Assembly: GCA_001599595.1 (NCBI GenBank)
Contig: BCHH01000001.1
Location: 4,717,818-4,781,817, forward strand
Direction of reading: 5' to 3'
Origin: Beverwykella pulmonaria
Lineage: Eukaryota; Ascomycota; Dothideomycetes; Pleosporales; Melanommataceae
Length of the DNA stretch: 64,000 bases
The notes beneath the pieces were generated by a model that was given only the letters and a program-made list of their open reading frames with translations, was not told where the DNA came from and searched no databases. The first letter of the stretch is position 1. Every line of letters begins with the position of its first letter. Positions 54,181-64,000 of the stretch are shown in pieces. The translations under genes and the position numbers were made by a program.

Positions 54181-55550
54181 AACAGCACAAAATAGTCAGT
54201 GAAAGCGTTTTGTGAAGAAAATAAAGAATGTGACGAAGGGGGTCCGGCTACAGGTATATAAATTTTAGACAGTGACCCATGAGAGCGTGGGGTAACTTCT
54301 ACTATGCGCTGGCTTTGGTGGCAAGTACTCTTGGCATCTCCTCTTTTTCTGCACGTAGATATGAGCTACCAGAGGCCAAGGTCCATGCTGCATATGTCTA
54401 GCTTCGTCTACAGGGCCCCAGTTTCCTCTCATGCGTAAAGCACAAGAGTATTTCTCTAAAGCTAATTTAGATTCTTCTAAATTTGCAAAGATTATACTAG
54501 GGGTTAGCAAAATCTATTATAAGCTAAAGATCAAACATATTGCTGTATCTAATTTTCCTGACACAAGAGCTACACTCCTCGTTGTTACAGCTTGTGAGAA
54601 GATTGTCAGCTGCGGTGGAACTCACGACCGAGAGGACACAAATGATACATTCTGCGCACTTAGTCCAGCGCCACCTTTTATTCTTTTTCACTGACCAGCG
54701 TCAAAAAGGGTATACTTTTAGCTACATAGAGCAAGCGTTAAAATTCTGTCAGGCTGCTCACCGGTTGAAAGGCGTTTGTGTTGATATCTTGTCCTTACAG
54801 CTACCAATCATCTACTTCGTCACAGCGCTGCGCTGCACCTTCTGTCACACCGGTTTCAGGTATTGCTGCTTTGAAGGAAGGCAGGTGATTCTCTATTTGT
54901 AGAATTACCTAATAGAACGGGATATTGATTAGGCAACCTTGAGAAACAAGCCTTACTATTAGCTCGTGCTGGACTTGGAACGATCCAGCTGTCAACCTAG
55001 CACATGTCCTAAAAGATTCTTGGAAGATATACCCTATGATGGCCCTCCTTCCCATTATAAGTTGAGCTAAGGCGAAATGTACATTTGACTAGATTTTACA
55101 AGGAGGGTCAGTCTCTTTTGCTCGTGGCGCCCTAGCCAACAAGAGAATCCATTGAACCGAACACATGAACTATGTGTCCTTGTGACTCCCGTTAAGAGTA
55201 TTTAGAACTGGTTTGAAATCGTTGTGAAAGCTTCGTCCAAGTTAAGCCATTGCCTAGTGTTGGAAGGTATATATGCCAATCAACGCAGGGACAAAGTGTA
55301 TTCACATTTTGTTCCAACACTTAGCTATGATTCTTTTGCCGTAGGCCCTATTCGGAACAGCCAAACAATTTGTGAAAGTCATATCAAAGAGGGAGGTTGA
55401 AGCATCAAGTGTAGACAATAGTAAGAAGCAGGACAACCCCGTTGAGTTTGGTGTGGTCTCACGACCGGAAAAGTCTGAGATGGGAATAAAGTGGTATTGG
55501 GTTATGAAGAGAGGTAAAGCTGACAAGATTGTTTGGACTTGGGTTTCTCC

Positions 55551-55569
55551 AAAAAAAAAAAAAAAAAAA
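55551..55569 (+). repeat. Poly-A tract
   Basis: An uninterrupted run of about 19-20 A residues inside otherwise mixed sequence. It could mark the 3' end of a retroposed copy, but no target-site duplication was found. Confidence 0.7.
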
Positions 55570-55865
55570 CAGGAGGCAGGCCGTATAATTTGTCAAGAGC
55601 CCTCGGTGACCCCTTTCGCCCCCTGAGCCTCTCCGGTAATAGTCGGGTCAACAACCGCTAGGTGTGCCGGATAAACCTTTCTCCGCGATCTCGAGACCGA
55701 CCTGTCCATTAACAGCCCAAACTTTTACAGATCTTGAGACCGCAGCATTCCGGTCTGCACAGTCCAGCTAGAGCTCGCCTAATACGTGTTCGATCTTGCG
55801 CAGGTTGAGGTTCGCCACCGCTAACAGGGAGGGCAGCCGACCCACACCGGCCATGACCTTGTGAT

Positions 55866-55975
55866 AGATTGCCATGGTAGTAGGTATTCATGAGGATGTG
55901 TTGTTCACAAGCCGCTTTTGGAAAGTTAAGAGTGAGTTTGAGGTCAAATATAGATTCATGCTGAGCCATGCCTTA
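55866..55975. repeat. Diverged dispersed repeat, copy 2
   Basis: Counterpart of 35451-35555: same anchors TATTCATGAGGATGT, AGTTAAGA and ATTCATGC..AGCCA in the same order. A frame on the minus strand through this copy reads ILMNTYY where copy 1 reads ILMNSYC, so the parent element may have been coding. Confidence 0.55.
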
Positions 55976-56048
55976 TAACGCGTTCCTCCTGAGCAGAGTC
56001 AACTCTTCCCTTGTGTTTCTGTTCTGTATGACGTATGTAATATACAGC

Positions 56049-56103
56049 TGAGATATTGTGCAACGGACTGATTACTCAGTAGTATATCCGCATAAACTAG
56101 AGT
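56049..56103. repeat. Short dispersed repeat shared with 33490-33543
   Basis: GTGCAACGGACTGATTACTC here corresponds to GTGCAGCGGACTGATTAGTC near 33497, with TATATCCGC/CATATCCAC following in both. About 54 bp are alignable. Confidence 0.5.
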
Positions 56104-56133
56104 CTGAGTAATGATAGGAACTTTGTTCTCTGC

Positions 56134-58149
56134 CTAATGAAACTCATTCTTCTCAGCATTAACATCATTCTCCAAGAAAACTTCCGTCTTATTCGTCATC
56201 TTCGACGTAATATCCTCACAACAAAAACAACAAATCAACCCCATGACCCCAAAACTCAAACTACTCAGCGCCACAATCTTCAACGCATGTGCATAACTCC
56301 ACTGGAATGCTGTCGCGGCCGCCGCTAGTGCTTCAGCATTCGTTCCAGGGACAGCAGCGATAGCTTGTGCACCGAGAGGGAAAGCGGTGAGGAGCCGGGA
56401 CGCATTCTCGGAGGTCATGCCTGCGGCGACGGCAGCGGAGGGGAGAGTCGAGGCGAGACGCCGTGTTTGCGTGTTGGTCAGGATCGTGGTGTAGATTGCT
56501 TGGGCGAGGGAACCGCCTGCGTAGCGCGCCATGCCGGCAAGACCGCCGCTGAAGCCGAGGTCTTGCTGTGGTACGCCGAGTTGGGTGAAAGCGACAGATT
56601 CGTATTGGGCCCACCCGAAGAAAGCTACATTACTGATCAGAGTGATTCTTCATTTTGAAGGGAGGATGGGGAATGGCTTACTAGCATTGACGCAGCAGAA
56701 TGCAATCATCAGCTCCTTATTAAACGGCGTGACCAGTCCCATCAGCGCACCAAAGAGTGTCATCCCTGTCCATGAAATGATAAGCGTCCAGTACCAGTTC
56801 CCAGCCAGATTGCCAAATGCAATCAGTAGGCAGGCACCGACTACAAGACCGACGTTGGGAGGGAGTGTGAGTAGAAGCTCGGTGCTTCGAGGCGTGGTGG
56901 GAGTGAGGTAAAAAACATTGACCATCGTGGGCTGGAGACGGTTAGAAGTCGAGTCTTGGCGGAGAGAAGAAGCGTGGAGATAAAGATGGGGAGGATTTTG
57001 GACATACCCAAATGATGTTCACCGAATAGTAAAACATGGTAACAATAAACGCGACCACAAACGGCGCTGTGAACTCCCGTCCCTTATGACTCCTAAAAAG
57101 ATGTGGAGGACACAGCTTATGCTTCACACTGCTCACCGTCTCCCAAACGCCAAACACTGCAATAAGCACGAAGCCTACAACCATCGGCGCGATAACCGTT
57201 GGGTCACTTGACGGCTTGTATGTCGTATTGATAATTCCCACGAGCGTGAGACAAATTCCCGGTACGATGATGGCAGTTCCGACGTAGTCGAGTCCCTTGA
57301 CCGCCTCATGCCACGGGATGCCTTTAGGATGTTTGGGCGGCTTGTAGAAAAGGAAGATGGCCGAGAGGGAGAGGAATTGCGCAACAAAGCCGCCCCAGTA
57401 GATGTACTTCCAGGAACCAGAGTCGATGGCAACCTGTTCTGCATCAGTCACCAATTCCATGGTATACAGAAGAAGACAGGATGGTGAAAGAGATGCTTAC
57501 CCGTCCAACAATCGGCCCAATGATAACAATTATAAACACGAACCCGTCGCTCAAACACACTCCAATATGGCGATACTTATTAGGTAACAACTCCGGGATA
57601 CTGCACATGGCCATCTGACAGAAGCCTCCTCCAAATCCCGTGATTGCCAGGCCAGCAGTAAATTGCGAAGCTCCGGTTGCTGTCGCTGTGATGATGAAGC
57701 CTACACAACAGCAGACGTTTCCGAATAGCAGAAAGAGGCGCCGCCCAAAGAGATCCGAGTTCGCGCCTGCGAGTAGAAAGCCAATGGCGTTTCCGGTCGT
57801 GTACGCCGGGATGTACCATGCTACACTTGATGGGTCGGCGAATTGTATGGAGAGTTTAGTTTGGAGGGCTGCCGTTGTGGGTACGGGCCAGAAGGAGAGG
57901 CCGAAGGTCGAAGACAAAACCTGCAGTCCGCAAGTTAGGATTGATGGGTGTGGGAATGAAGAGGAGATTGGGAGGACGTACGAAGATCACAGCCCATGTC
58001 TTCCAAGTGATAGTCACAGCCTCGCCTTCACTGTTCTGTAGGATCTCGACGGGACTGGAGTAATCGGAGACATGTTCGATGCGCTCGATGTCTTGTTTTT
58101 CAGTCGAGAGGGAACGCTGAGGTTCTTGTCGAACTTCTTCGACTGTCAT
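56134..58149 (-). CDS. MFS efflux transporter, TRI12/siderophore-type (14-TM class)
   Basis: Five exons: 57982..58149, 57501..57920, 57008..57433, 56682..56931 and 56134..56624; 1755 nt, 584 aa, all junctions in frame. A hydrophilic head of about 48 residues precedes the first helix. The MFS loop between TM2 and TM3 is seen as GANSDLFGRRLFLLFGN, followed by the family-specific ELLPNKYRHIGVCLSDG and WKYIYWGGFVAQFLS. Later helices include VGIINTTYKPS, NWYWTLIISWTGMTLFGALM and GLAGMARYAGGSLAQAIYTT. This arrangement is that of the fungal TRI12-like drug:H+ antiporter group, which exports toxins or takes up siderophores; the substrate is unknown. The C-terminus is short and acidic. It starts the run of metabolic genes to the right. 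Confidence 0.92.
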
Positions 58150-58691
58150 GGTGAAGATATAAACTCTCAATCAAGGCTGATAAAAAGTACTTGGCGAATA
58201 TTCAAATTGTTAGAGCAGCTTGCTGATCTGCCCTTCTACTTCTATGCTTCGCTGACTCTCACCAATCGCCCCAAATCCCCGCACCCCGGAAACGAATCCA
58301 CACTAGCATTCGTCCCCGGAACGCAGACCACGAATGGGCCCGGGCTGCACATGGGCATTACCATCTAGTAGGGATGGCATGGGGTTGCGTTCACATGGTG
58401 CGGGCTGGATGTTGAATTCCGGGGTCTCCATGTGGGGAAATCATCATCAAACAACAATCACAAAATTTCTGAGAACCCAATTCGTAATCTTCGGTTAACA
58501 TCTCGCGAGGCAGATTACTATGAGGCGAGAGTGTGATTGGATCACTGCTCGAGATTTGGAGTCATGGTGCGCCCCATTTGCAAACATCGTGAATAGCGCA
58601 TCACCTGTAGGGTCCTATTCAAGGTCACAGTCTCTACGACCGATTCATTCAACCGCACTCTGCTTCTCTCCCAAGCGCCACAATGCTTAAT
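58150..58691. promoter_or_regulatory. Upstream region of the MFS gene
   Basis: 542 bp between the MFS start and the 3' end of the EthD gene, both on the minus strand. It should contain the MFS promoter and the EthD terminator. No individual site is claimed. Confidence 0.45.
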
Positions 58692-59362
58692 CTACAGTTT
58701 CTCTTGCGAAGACCGGCGCGTAATTCCATCCTTGGCATCGCACTCAGGAATCGCTTTCCCAAACACAATCATGTCATGCCTACACAGTAAATCAGTCAAC
58801 TCCTTCTTCAACTTCCATGAATTGATCACTTACCCAGCCATTACCTTGATGCCAAAACTAGCATCCATGAAGTTTCCCGCATCCGGCATCAAAGCAGCAG
58901 CATATTCCGGCGCACTCGAGAATTTCTCCCAATCGTCCCAACTCCGGACCCAAATTGTAGAGCAAGCGTCGAAGTCTAAGAGTTCCATCCCGAGATCCTG
59001 CACTTTCTTCTTCATCTCGGGGGTTTGTATCAACTATTCTTCATCAGTTTCGCAGTCCCTTCCTCTCACTTTCCCAAGTAGACACGGCAGGAGGCGCACC
59101 TGCACATATCTCTGCACTTTATGCACGTTGAATCCTTTGCTCGCGAGCGTGAGATCCGAATGCACGTGATTGTAGTGCATCTGGAAGTGGTCGTCGTCGA
59201 CAGAATCCAGCTTCTTGAAGAAGAAGGATATCTTGATGCATGCTAGTCGACGTTAATGTGGGAAGCGGAGGCGTGGCGAGACTCCTCACGTTGGTAGTTC
59301 TCTGTGGCCTCCCATTCTAGTTCTGGGAAGGCGAATTTGTGATCTACCTTGTTGTGGACCAT
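58692..59362 (-). CDS. EthD-domain protein
   Basis: Four exons: 59290..59362, 59100..59242, 58834..59033 and 58692..58779; 504 nt, 167 aa, all introns GT..AG and in frame. The spliced protein has the EthD pattern: CIKISFFFKKLDSVDDDHFQ, MHYNHVHSDLTLA, VQRYVQ joined to LIQTPEMKKKVQDLG, then FDACSTIWVRSWDDWEKF and IKVMAGHDMIVFG. These are dimeric alpha-beta barrel proteins; fungal members occur in polyketide and aromatic degradation clusters, where some act as dehydratases or cyclases, but many have no known reaction. No catalytic residue can be assigned from sequence alone, though the conserved His residues in the MHYNHVHSD motif fit a ligand-binding cleft. Confidence 0.9.
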
Positions 59363-59661
59363 TGTGGCAGTGAGATGATGGCTGGAAAGTATGAACGGTG
59401 AGGTGAATGCTGTGCGAGTCTTGCTTTGCTAGACGAATATATGGTAAGGACTGTGACGGTAGATAGCAACGCCAGTATTGGCCCGAGTAATAATCGGATA
59501 TGCGTACCGAAGCTAGTGAGGCGGGGGTCGGCTGGGTGTAAGTGGTAAACTTCATATCTAGTGCTTCAGCGAGAAACATGGCGGTATGGAGAAAGAACTC
59601 CTTGTCATCGGAAAATGGTGGTGACAATGTTGACATTCAGATAGCTAAGTGGTATTGTGCT

Positions 59662-60779
59662 TTAGAATATTACAACTTGACGCCTCTCCGCTTTCCCATT
59701 GTGCATATCTTCGACCATCTGAGGCAGGTCCTCAATCTTTCGGAAATCAACAGCGGCTTCGATCTTGTGCTTTCCTGTGAAGTCAACCGCCTTCTTCATC
59801 CGCTGCGGGATGCCTGTAGAGTCTGCTTTGACGCGGTACTTTCCAGTCGTGAGGTCAAAGGTGCTGATGAAATCGAGAGGATTGGGAGCGATTCCAATGA
59901 CCATCAACAGGCCTCCTATCCGGAGGATGCTTGGTGCACCTGCGTAGGCAGCGTTGGAAGCACTGTACACTGCTGCTGCGTGGACGCCTTTGCCACCCGT
60001 GAGCTTCTTCACTTCTTCGACATAGTTCTTATTGGAGAGGGAGTTGAAGACGGCGTCAGCGCCGACGTTTTTGGCCATTTCTAGCTGAGAGTCGTTAATG
60101 TCGAGGCCGATGGTCTTGTAGCCCATCTGTAAGGCACGTTAGCTTCAACTTTTTGCATGAGAGACGCGTGAACGTACCGCTTTTGCATACTGTATCGCGT
60201 ATTGACCCAGCCCTCCGCATCCGATCACAGCAAGCCACTCCCCAGGCTTCAACTCGCAGCTGTCAACCGAGTGAAACGCCGTGATGCCCGCGCAAAACAG
60301 CGGTGCCGTCTTCGAAATATCCAAATTACTCGGCAACAGTACCGCATTCTGATAGTCCACGACCGCAAACTCGGCGAAGAAGCCGTCTACGACGAACCCC
60401 TGCAGCTTTGACTTCCCCGTCTCGCACCACAGGTTGTGTACCATGCAAGCCTCGCACTCGAAGCAGCACCCGATGAAGTAGTTGAAGCCTATGGCATCTC
60501 CGACTTTGAAGCCCTTGCCTTCGGCGGCTGAGTCTATAGCTTCGATGTATCCCACGCCTTCATGGCCGAGGGTGACGGGGTAGTCGGGGCGCATAGCGGT
60601 GATGAGATCGGAGTGGCATAGTGAGGCGGATTGGATTTTGACGAGGAATTGGCCGGGGCCTGCGGAGGGCTTGGGGATGTCATTGATGACGACCTTCTGC
60701 ACTTTACTAGGGCTGTTAGCATTGCACAGGATGCAATGTAGAAAGCGACTTACGGGTCCCATTGGCCGGCCTTCATCAT
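59662..60779 (-). CDS. Zinc-dependent alcohol dehydrogenase (MDR, ADH1-like)
   Basis: Three exons: 60754..60779, 60178..60712 and 59662..60126; 1026 nt, 341 aa. The 26-nt first exon gives MMKAGQWDP and joins to PSKVQKVVINDIPKP, which fixes the start. The catalytic Zn ligands are in SASLCHSD and VTLGHEGVGY plus the later FCAGITAF Cys; the structural Zn lobe is CCFECEACMVHNLWCETGK. The Rossmann GxGGxG is AVIGCGGLGQYAIQ, joined over intron 2 to MGYKTIGLDI, whose Asp suggests NAD+. Reversible oxidation of primary or short secondary alcohols is typical, in the cytosol. The length matches the family. Confidence 0.94.
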
Positions 60780-61318
60780 GAAAAGAGTATTACGATGGGT
60801 TGAGAGACTGGAAGGCTAAATTGAATGTGAGTTCTTTGATGAAAATTGCGTCTATAAAGCTCTACAGTTATATGCGACCGTTTGAAGAAAGGAGCATGCG
60901 AGGATCATTACGCAGCCGATCATGTTGCCCAGCATCTCGCCTTCTGCCCGTACTCGACGGAAAAGCTGCGCCGGCGTCGCGTTCATTGGAATCTTGGGCG
61001 ATGCAGATGGCGCGGGGATAGCGAGGCTGGAGCGAGCGGGGTTTAGGGTTCTCCAGATTCACACGATTCAGCAGGGGGCCTTGAGCGATGTATGCATGAT
61101 TCAACGACTGGAAAAGCAACTACTGCCATGAATCGTTAGCAGCGTCATGTCTGGTATTCATGATTGAACTATTTGGAATTTCAAATGGCAGAGAATGGCA
61201 GAGAAACGCAAGTTGATTTGGCTCACATGATGCTCACATTCACTCACTCATTTCACTATGCACTGGACGTAATTCGGGGAATGCCCTAACCTTTACGGTC
61301 GATATCCTTCCACTACAC
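60780..61318. promoter_or_regulatory. Upstream region of the alcohol dehydrogenase gene
   Basis: 539 bp between two genes on the minus strand, holding the ADH promoter and the hydrolase terminator. Short frames here are without motif. Confidence 0.45.
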
Positions 61319-62429
61319 CTACGACACAACGAACTGCACGCCTTTGGTGAGATTCGCAAAATACTCATTCCTTGGTTCGTCCAGCTTGCTTGAGGGCCAT
61401 GTCCAGAAGTAATGCGGATAACCCTCATACAAGTCTAGCTTGTTCGGCACCCTACTTCGATCAGCAAAGGTCGGTTCCAAGACCTTGCAAAACTTACTTA
61501 TTCTCATCTAGCTTCTGCTTGAACAACAGACCATCGTCTCTCAATGTATCGTGGCCGGCGACAGCCAGATATACCTTGTTCAAGTCCTTGATCCTGCCAT
61601 GGATAAGCGGCGAGGCGTAAGGGTCAGTAGGCGGCGGTCCGAAAGCCTCTGTGCATGATCAGTGCGAGTGAACGTTTGAGAGATACGTATTTCCACTCAC
61701 CCCAAAACGCATTCATGGCACTTGCTGTGTTGATGGTATGGTCGTCGTGCTCTTTCATTGACGTGTACTTCGACTTCAATTCCTCCGGAACAGCATCTGG
61801 ATGCACCGTCGCAGGCACCTGTGCCACCACACCAAGCACACTATCTCCGTATCCCTCGTCAATTGCCTTCAGCGCGATGCCCAACGCGAGCTGCCCCCCA
61901 GCAGAGGTTCCAGTCGTGAAGATCTTGCTCTCGAGACCACCCAGCTCCTTCGCGTTCTTCAGCGTCCACAGGAAGCCCTTCCAGCAATCATTAATCAACC
62001 CTGGGTGTTTGTTCTGAGGAGCAAGTCCGTATTCTACAGATACCACAACGACGCCCCCACCCTTCGCGGTCGCTCGGCAGAAAGAGTCGTCGCCGTCGAG
62101 ATCGCCCATCGCCCACCCTCCGCCATGGTAGTACACGCCGACCGGCTTCCCGCCTGCGTAACCCTCCGGGGTGTAGATGCGGACTTTTAAGTCGTCGTCA
62201 ATTGTGCGATCTTCGGTCTTCACGGCAGAGTCTGGTGCTGGGAAGGTGTATTTAGAGACCATCTTGGCTCCAATCTCGACGAATCCATCGACACATTTCG
62301 AGAGGGGTCCGTAGAGGAGTGGACGTCCTCCGAATTCCTCTTCGAACTGTGAAGCATCAGCATCTGTCTCAGCTCTCAGCAACCCACGCTCACCTCAACC
62401 CAAGGTGTTGCAAAGCCTTCAGAAGCCAT
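61319..62429 (-). CDS. Alpha/beta hydrolase, hormone-sensitive-lipase type esterase
   Basis: Four exons: 62394..62429, 61701..62346, 61498..61648 and 61319..61454; 969 nt, 322 aa, all introns GT..AG in frame. The oxyanion motif HGGGW is at residues 86-90, the nucleophile elbow GTSAGG at 158-163 (Ser160), an Asp follows in the exon-3 segment GHDTLRDDGLLF, and the likely catalytic His lies in YEGYPHYFW in exon 4. These define the HSL/arylacetamide-deacetylase group of carboxylesterases. The first exon (MASEGFATPWVE) is only 12 codons and lacks a signal peptide, so the enzyme is probably intracellular. Substrate unknown. Confidence 0.92.
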
Positions 62430-62774
62430 AGTCAGCTATCAGGTAGATGTATGAAGCCCAATTGCCCCTCCATCTCAACGCGTCTACATATATGGTGCAT
62501 CAGCGTGACCAATCAGGAATGCTCACATCTAGTGGGTTGCGATGGAGCTGTGATGTCCGGAGCTAGCATTCCCAAACACAGAGTGGCCCAAGCTCCCTTA
62601 CGCTTAAGGACTTCCGCTCCCCGCAACACCCTCGGCCTCCAACGTGTTCGCGCCGCCGGCTCCATCAGGCATAGCGACACCATGGTTGCTTTAAGTAATC
62701 CGAAATATTGTCGACATCAAGCTACTCTTCTCTACCTACCGCCGTAGCAATAACCCCTAGCAAATCCATTCACA
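62430..62774. promoter_or_regulatory. Divergent promoter region between hydrolase and acyl-CoA dehydrogenase
   Basis: 345 bp separates the two divergent start codons, short enough for a shared bidirectional promoter. The last 20 bases before ATG 62775 are A/C-rich, as in many fungal leaders. No factor site is claimed. Confidence 0.5.
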
Positions 62775-64000
62775 ATGGCCGACATTGACACCCACCCAGC
62801 ATTCAATCGCATTCCGCCCTGGGTCAAGGCCAAGCTGCGCCCCATCGCCATTGAGAAGATCAAACAGGTCTACGAATGGGTAGAGACAGAATGCATTCCC
62901 GCAGAGCGCATCTACAAGGCTCAATTAGCGGGCGACAAGTGGAAAACGCCTGCCATCATTCATGAGCTCAGGAAGAAGGCGAAGGCGCAGGGATTGTGGA
63001 ATTTATTCCTGCCGAACCATTTCAAGGAGAGCCCTGGGTTGACGAATCTGGAGTACTCGTGCTGCGCGGAGCTGATGGGGAGGGTGTATTGGGCGGCACA
63101 GGTGAGTCCCCTTCATGCCTCAGCATGTGGAATGAAGCTGATGCGGTGCTAGACGATGAACTGCCACGCCCCCGAAACCGGCAACATTGAGCTCCTTGCA
63201 AAGTACTGCACGCCCGAGCAGAAACAGCGCTGGCTGCACCCTCTCATGAACGGCGACATGTCCTCCGCGTACAGCATGACGGAGCCCGACGTCGCCTCCT
63301 CAGACGCCACGCAAATCGGCATACGGATGGAGATCACGGACAAGGAGGTCATCATAAACGGACGCAAGCTGTACGGGAACTGCCAGTACAACGACGAGAT
63401 GCAGCTGTTCATCCTGATGGGCTGCTCCGACCCCAAAAACCCCAATGCCTGGAACAGACACACAACCTTGGTTGTCCCTGCCAAAGCACCAGGCCTGAAG
63501 CAGGTGAGGAACCTCACAATCATGGGCTACGACTGGGCACCAGAGGGCCACGGCGAATACATCTACGAGAATGTCCGCGTACCCATTGAGAACATCATCC
63601 TGGGCCCCGGTCGCGCCTTCGAGATCGCCCAAGGCCGTCTCGGACCCGGTCGCATCCACCACTGCATGCGCTTGATTGGCCAAGCCGAGCGTGCGTACGA
63701 ACTTGCCCTCATCCGCTGCATCGAACCGCGCAAAAAGCCCCGTGGAAAGTTCATCGGCGAGTTCGACAGCAACATCGAGCGCATCGCCGACATGCGCATG
63801 ACTATTGACGGGATGCGGCTCGTCGTCCTCAACGCAGCAGATACCATGGACCTGCAAGGCAACAAAGCCGGCCGCTACGCCATCGCCCAGTCCAAGATCA
63901 TGGTTCCGAATGCGCTACTCAAAGTCATCGATGAGGCGATGCAGATGTATGGTGGCCAGGGCCTGACACAGCACACGCCGTTGCCGGAACTGTGGACGTA
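62775..64000 (+). CDS. Acyl-CoA dehydrogenase (ACAD10/11-like), 5' part, runs off right edge
   Basis: Exon 1 62775..63101, intron 63102..63152 (51 nt, GTGAGT..GCTAG), exon 2 from 63153 past the window end. The 391 or so residues seen include the N-terminal helical domain (WVKAKLRPIAIEKIKQVYEW, GLWNLFLPNHFKESPGLTN), then APETGNIELLAKYCTPEQKQ, the FAD-binding MTEPDVASSDATQ, the beta domain (VIINGRKLYGNCQYNDEMQL), and the C-terminal helices with GRLGPGRIHHCMRLIGQAER and MYGGQGLTQHTPL. This is the flavin-dependent acyl-CoA dehydrogenase fold; the sequence is closest in style to ACAD10/11-like fungal proteins. No peroxisomal or mitochondrial signal can be judged because the C-terminus is missing. 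Confidence 0.94.

Larger units (their letters stand above)
54181..56133. other. AT-rich region with repeat relics and a poly-A tract
   Basis: About 1.95 kb at the edge of the accessory stretch. Contains a roughly 20-base A run at 55551-55569, repeat relics at 55866-55975 and 56049-56103, and frames without motif (for example 54431-54694). Confidence 0.5.

Noticed and set aside
63300..63857. 185-codon minus-strand ORF over the acyl-CoA dehydrogenase
   Set aside because: Shadow of a GC-rich coding exon; the plus strand carries the full ACAD motif set.
56134..64000. Classical secondary-metabolite cluster
   Set aside because: No PKS, NRPS, terpene synthase or DMATS gene and no pathway regulator is present in the window, so only a metabolic run is claimed.
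1..64000. tRNA, rRNA or CRISPR features
   Set aside because: Reading for T-loop GGTTCGA-type boxes and spaced direct repeats gave no candidate that holds together; a tRNAscan-SE run would be decisive.

Overview
The window is eukaryotic and almost certainly from a filamentous ascomycete (Pezizomycotina; a Dothideomycete-like fungus is a guess). Genes are short-intron genes with GT..AG introns of about 48-135 nt and CTAAC/CTAAT branch-like sites. Recognisable products include fungal SSU72, SLX4, an Nbp2-type SH3 protein, a TRI12-type MFS transporter, an EthD-domain protein and MYND/DUF4470 proteins. Introns were placed by hand so that exons join in frame and restore family motifs; none is confirmed by transcripts.

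Layout: (1) 1-29 kb is ordinary genic DNA with long intergenic gaps: 5' part of an amino-acid permease (-), an Nbp2-like SH3 adaptor (-), the CTD phosphatase SSU72 (+), SLX4 (-), a stand-alone glutamine-synthetase-like enzyme (-), a GCPII-like M28 peptidase (-), a membrane-anchored amidohydrolase (+), an uncharacterised membrane-anchored protein (-), an F-box protein (+) and an unknown protein (+). (2) 29-56 kb is an AT-richer, repeat-bearing accessory compartment. It holds an intact five-exon gene with a STAND/HeLo-like N-terminus, a ubiquitin-like domain and a Cys ribbon; a broken WD40 gene; an FHA-plus-kinase gene; a disordered nuclear-type ORF ending next to a pogo/Tc1-like terminal repeat; two divergent MYND-finger genes (one with DUF4470); a glutathione transferase; a small secreted cysteine-containing protein (effector-like); and several dispersed-repeat relics. 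(3) 56-64 kb is a compact run of catabolic or detoxification-type genes: TRI12-type MFS (-), EthD protein (-), Zn alcohol dehydrogenase (-), HSL-type alpha/beta hydrolase (-) and, divergently, an acyl-CoA dehydrogenase (+) that runs off the right edge.

The housekeeping genes are independent of one another. The accessory stretch resembles a fungal self/non-self recognition neighbourhood (STAND-like N-terminus, WD40 relic, kinase, MYND proteins), but that is inference. The right-hand run could be a small metabolic cluster; no PKS, NRPS or terpene synthase and no pathway transcription factor is visible. No tRNA, rRNA or CRISPR array was recognised.
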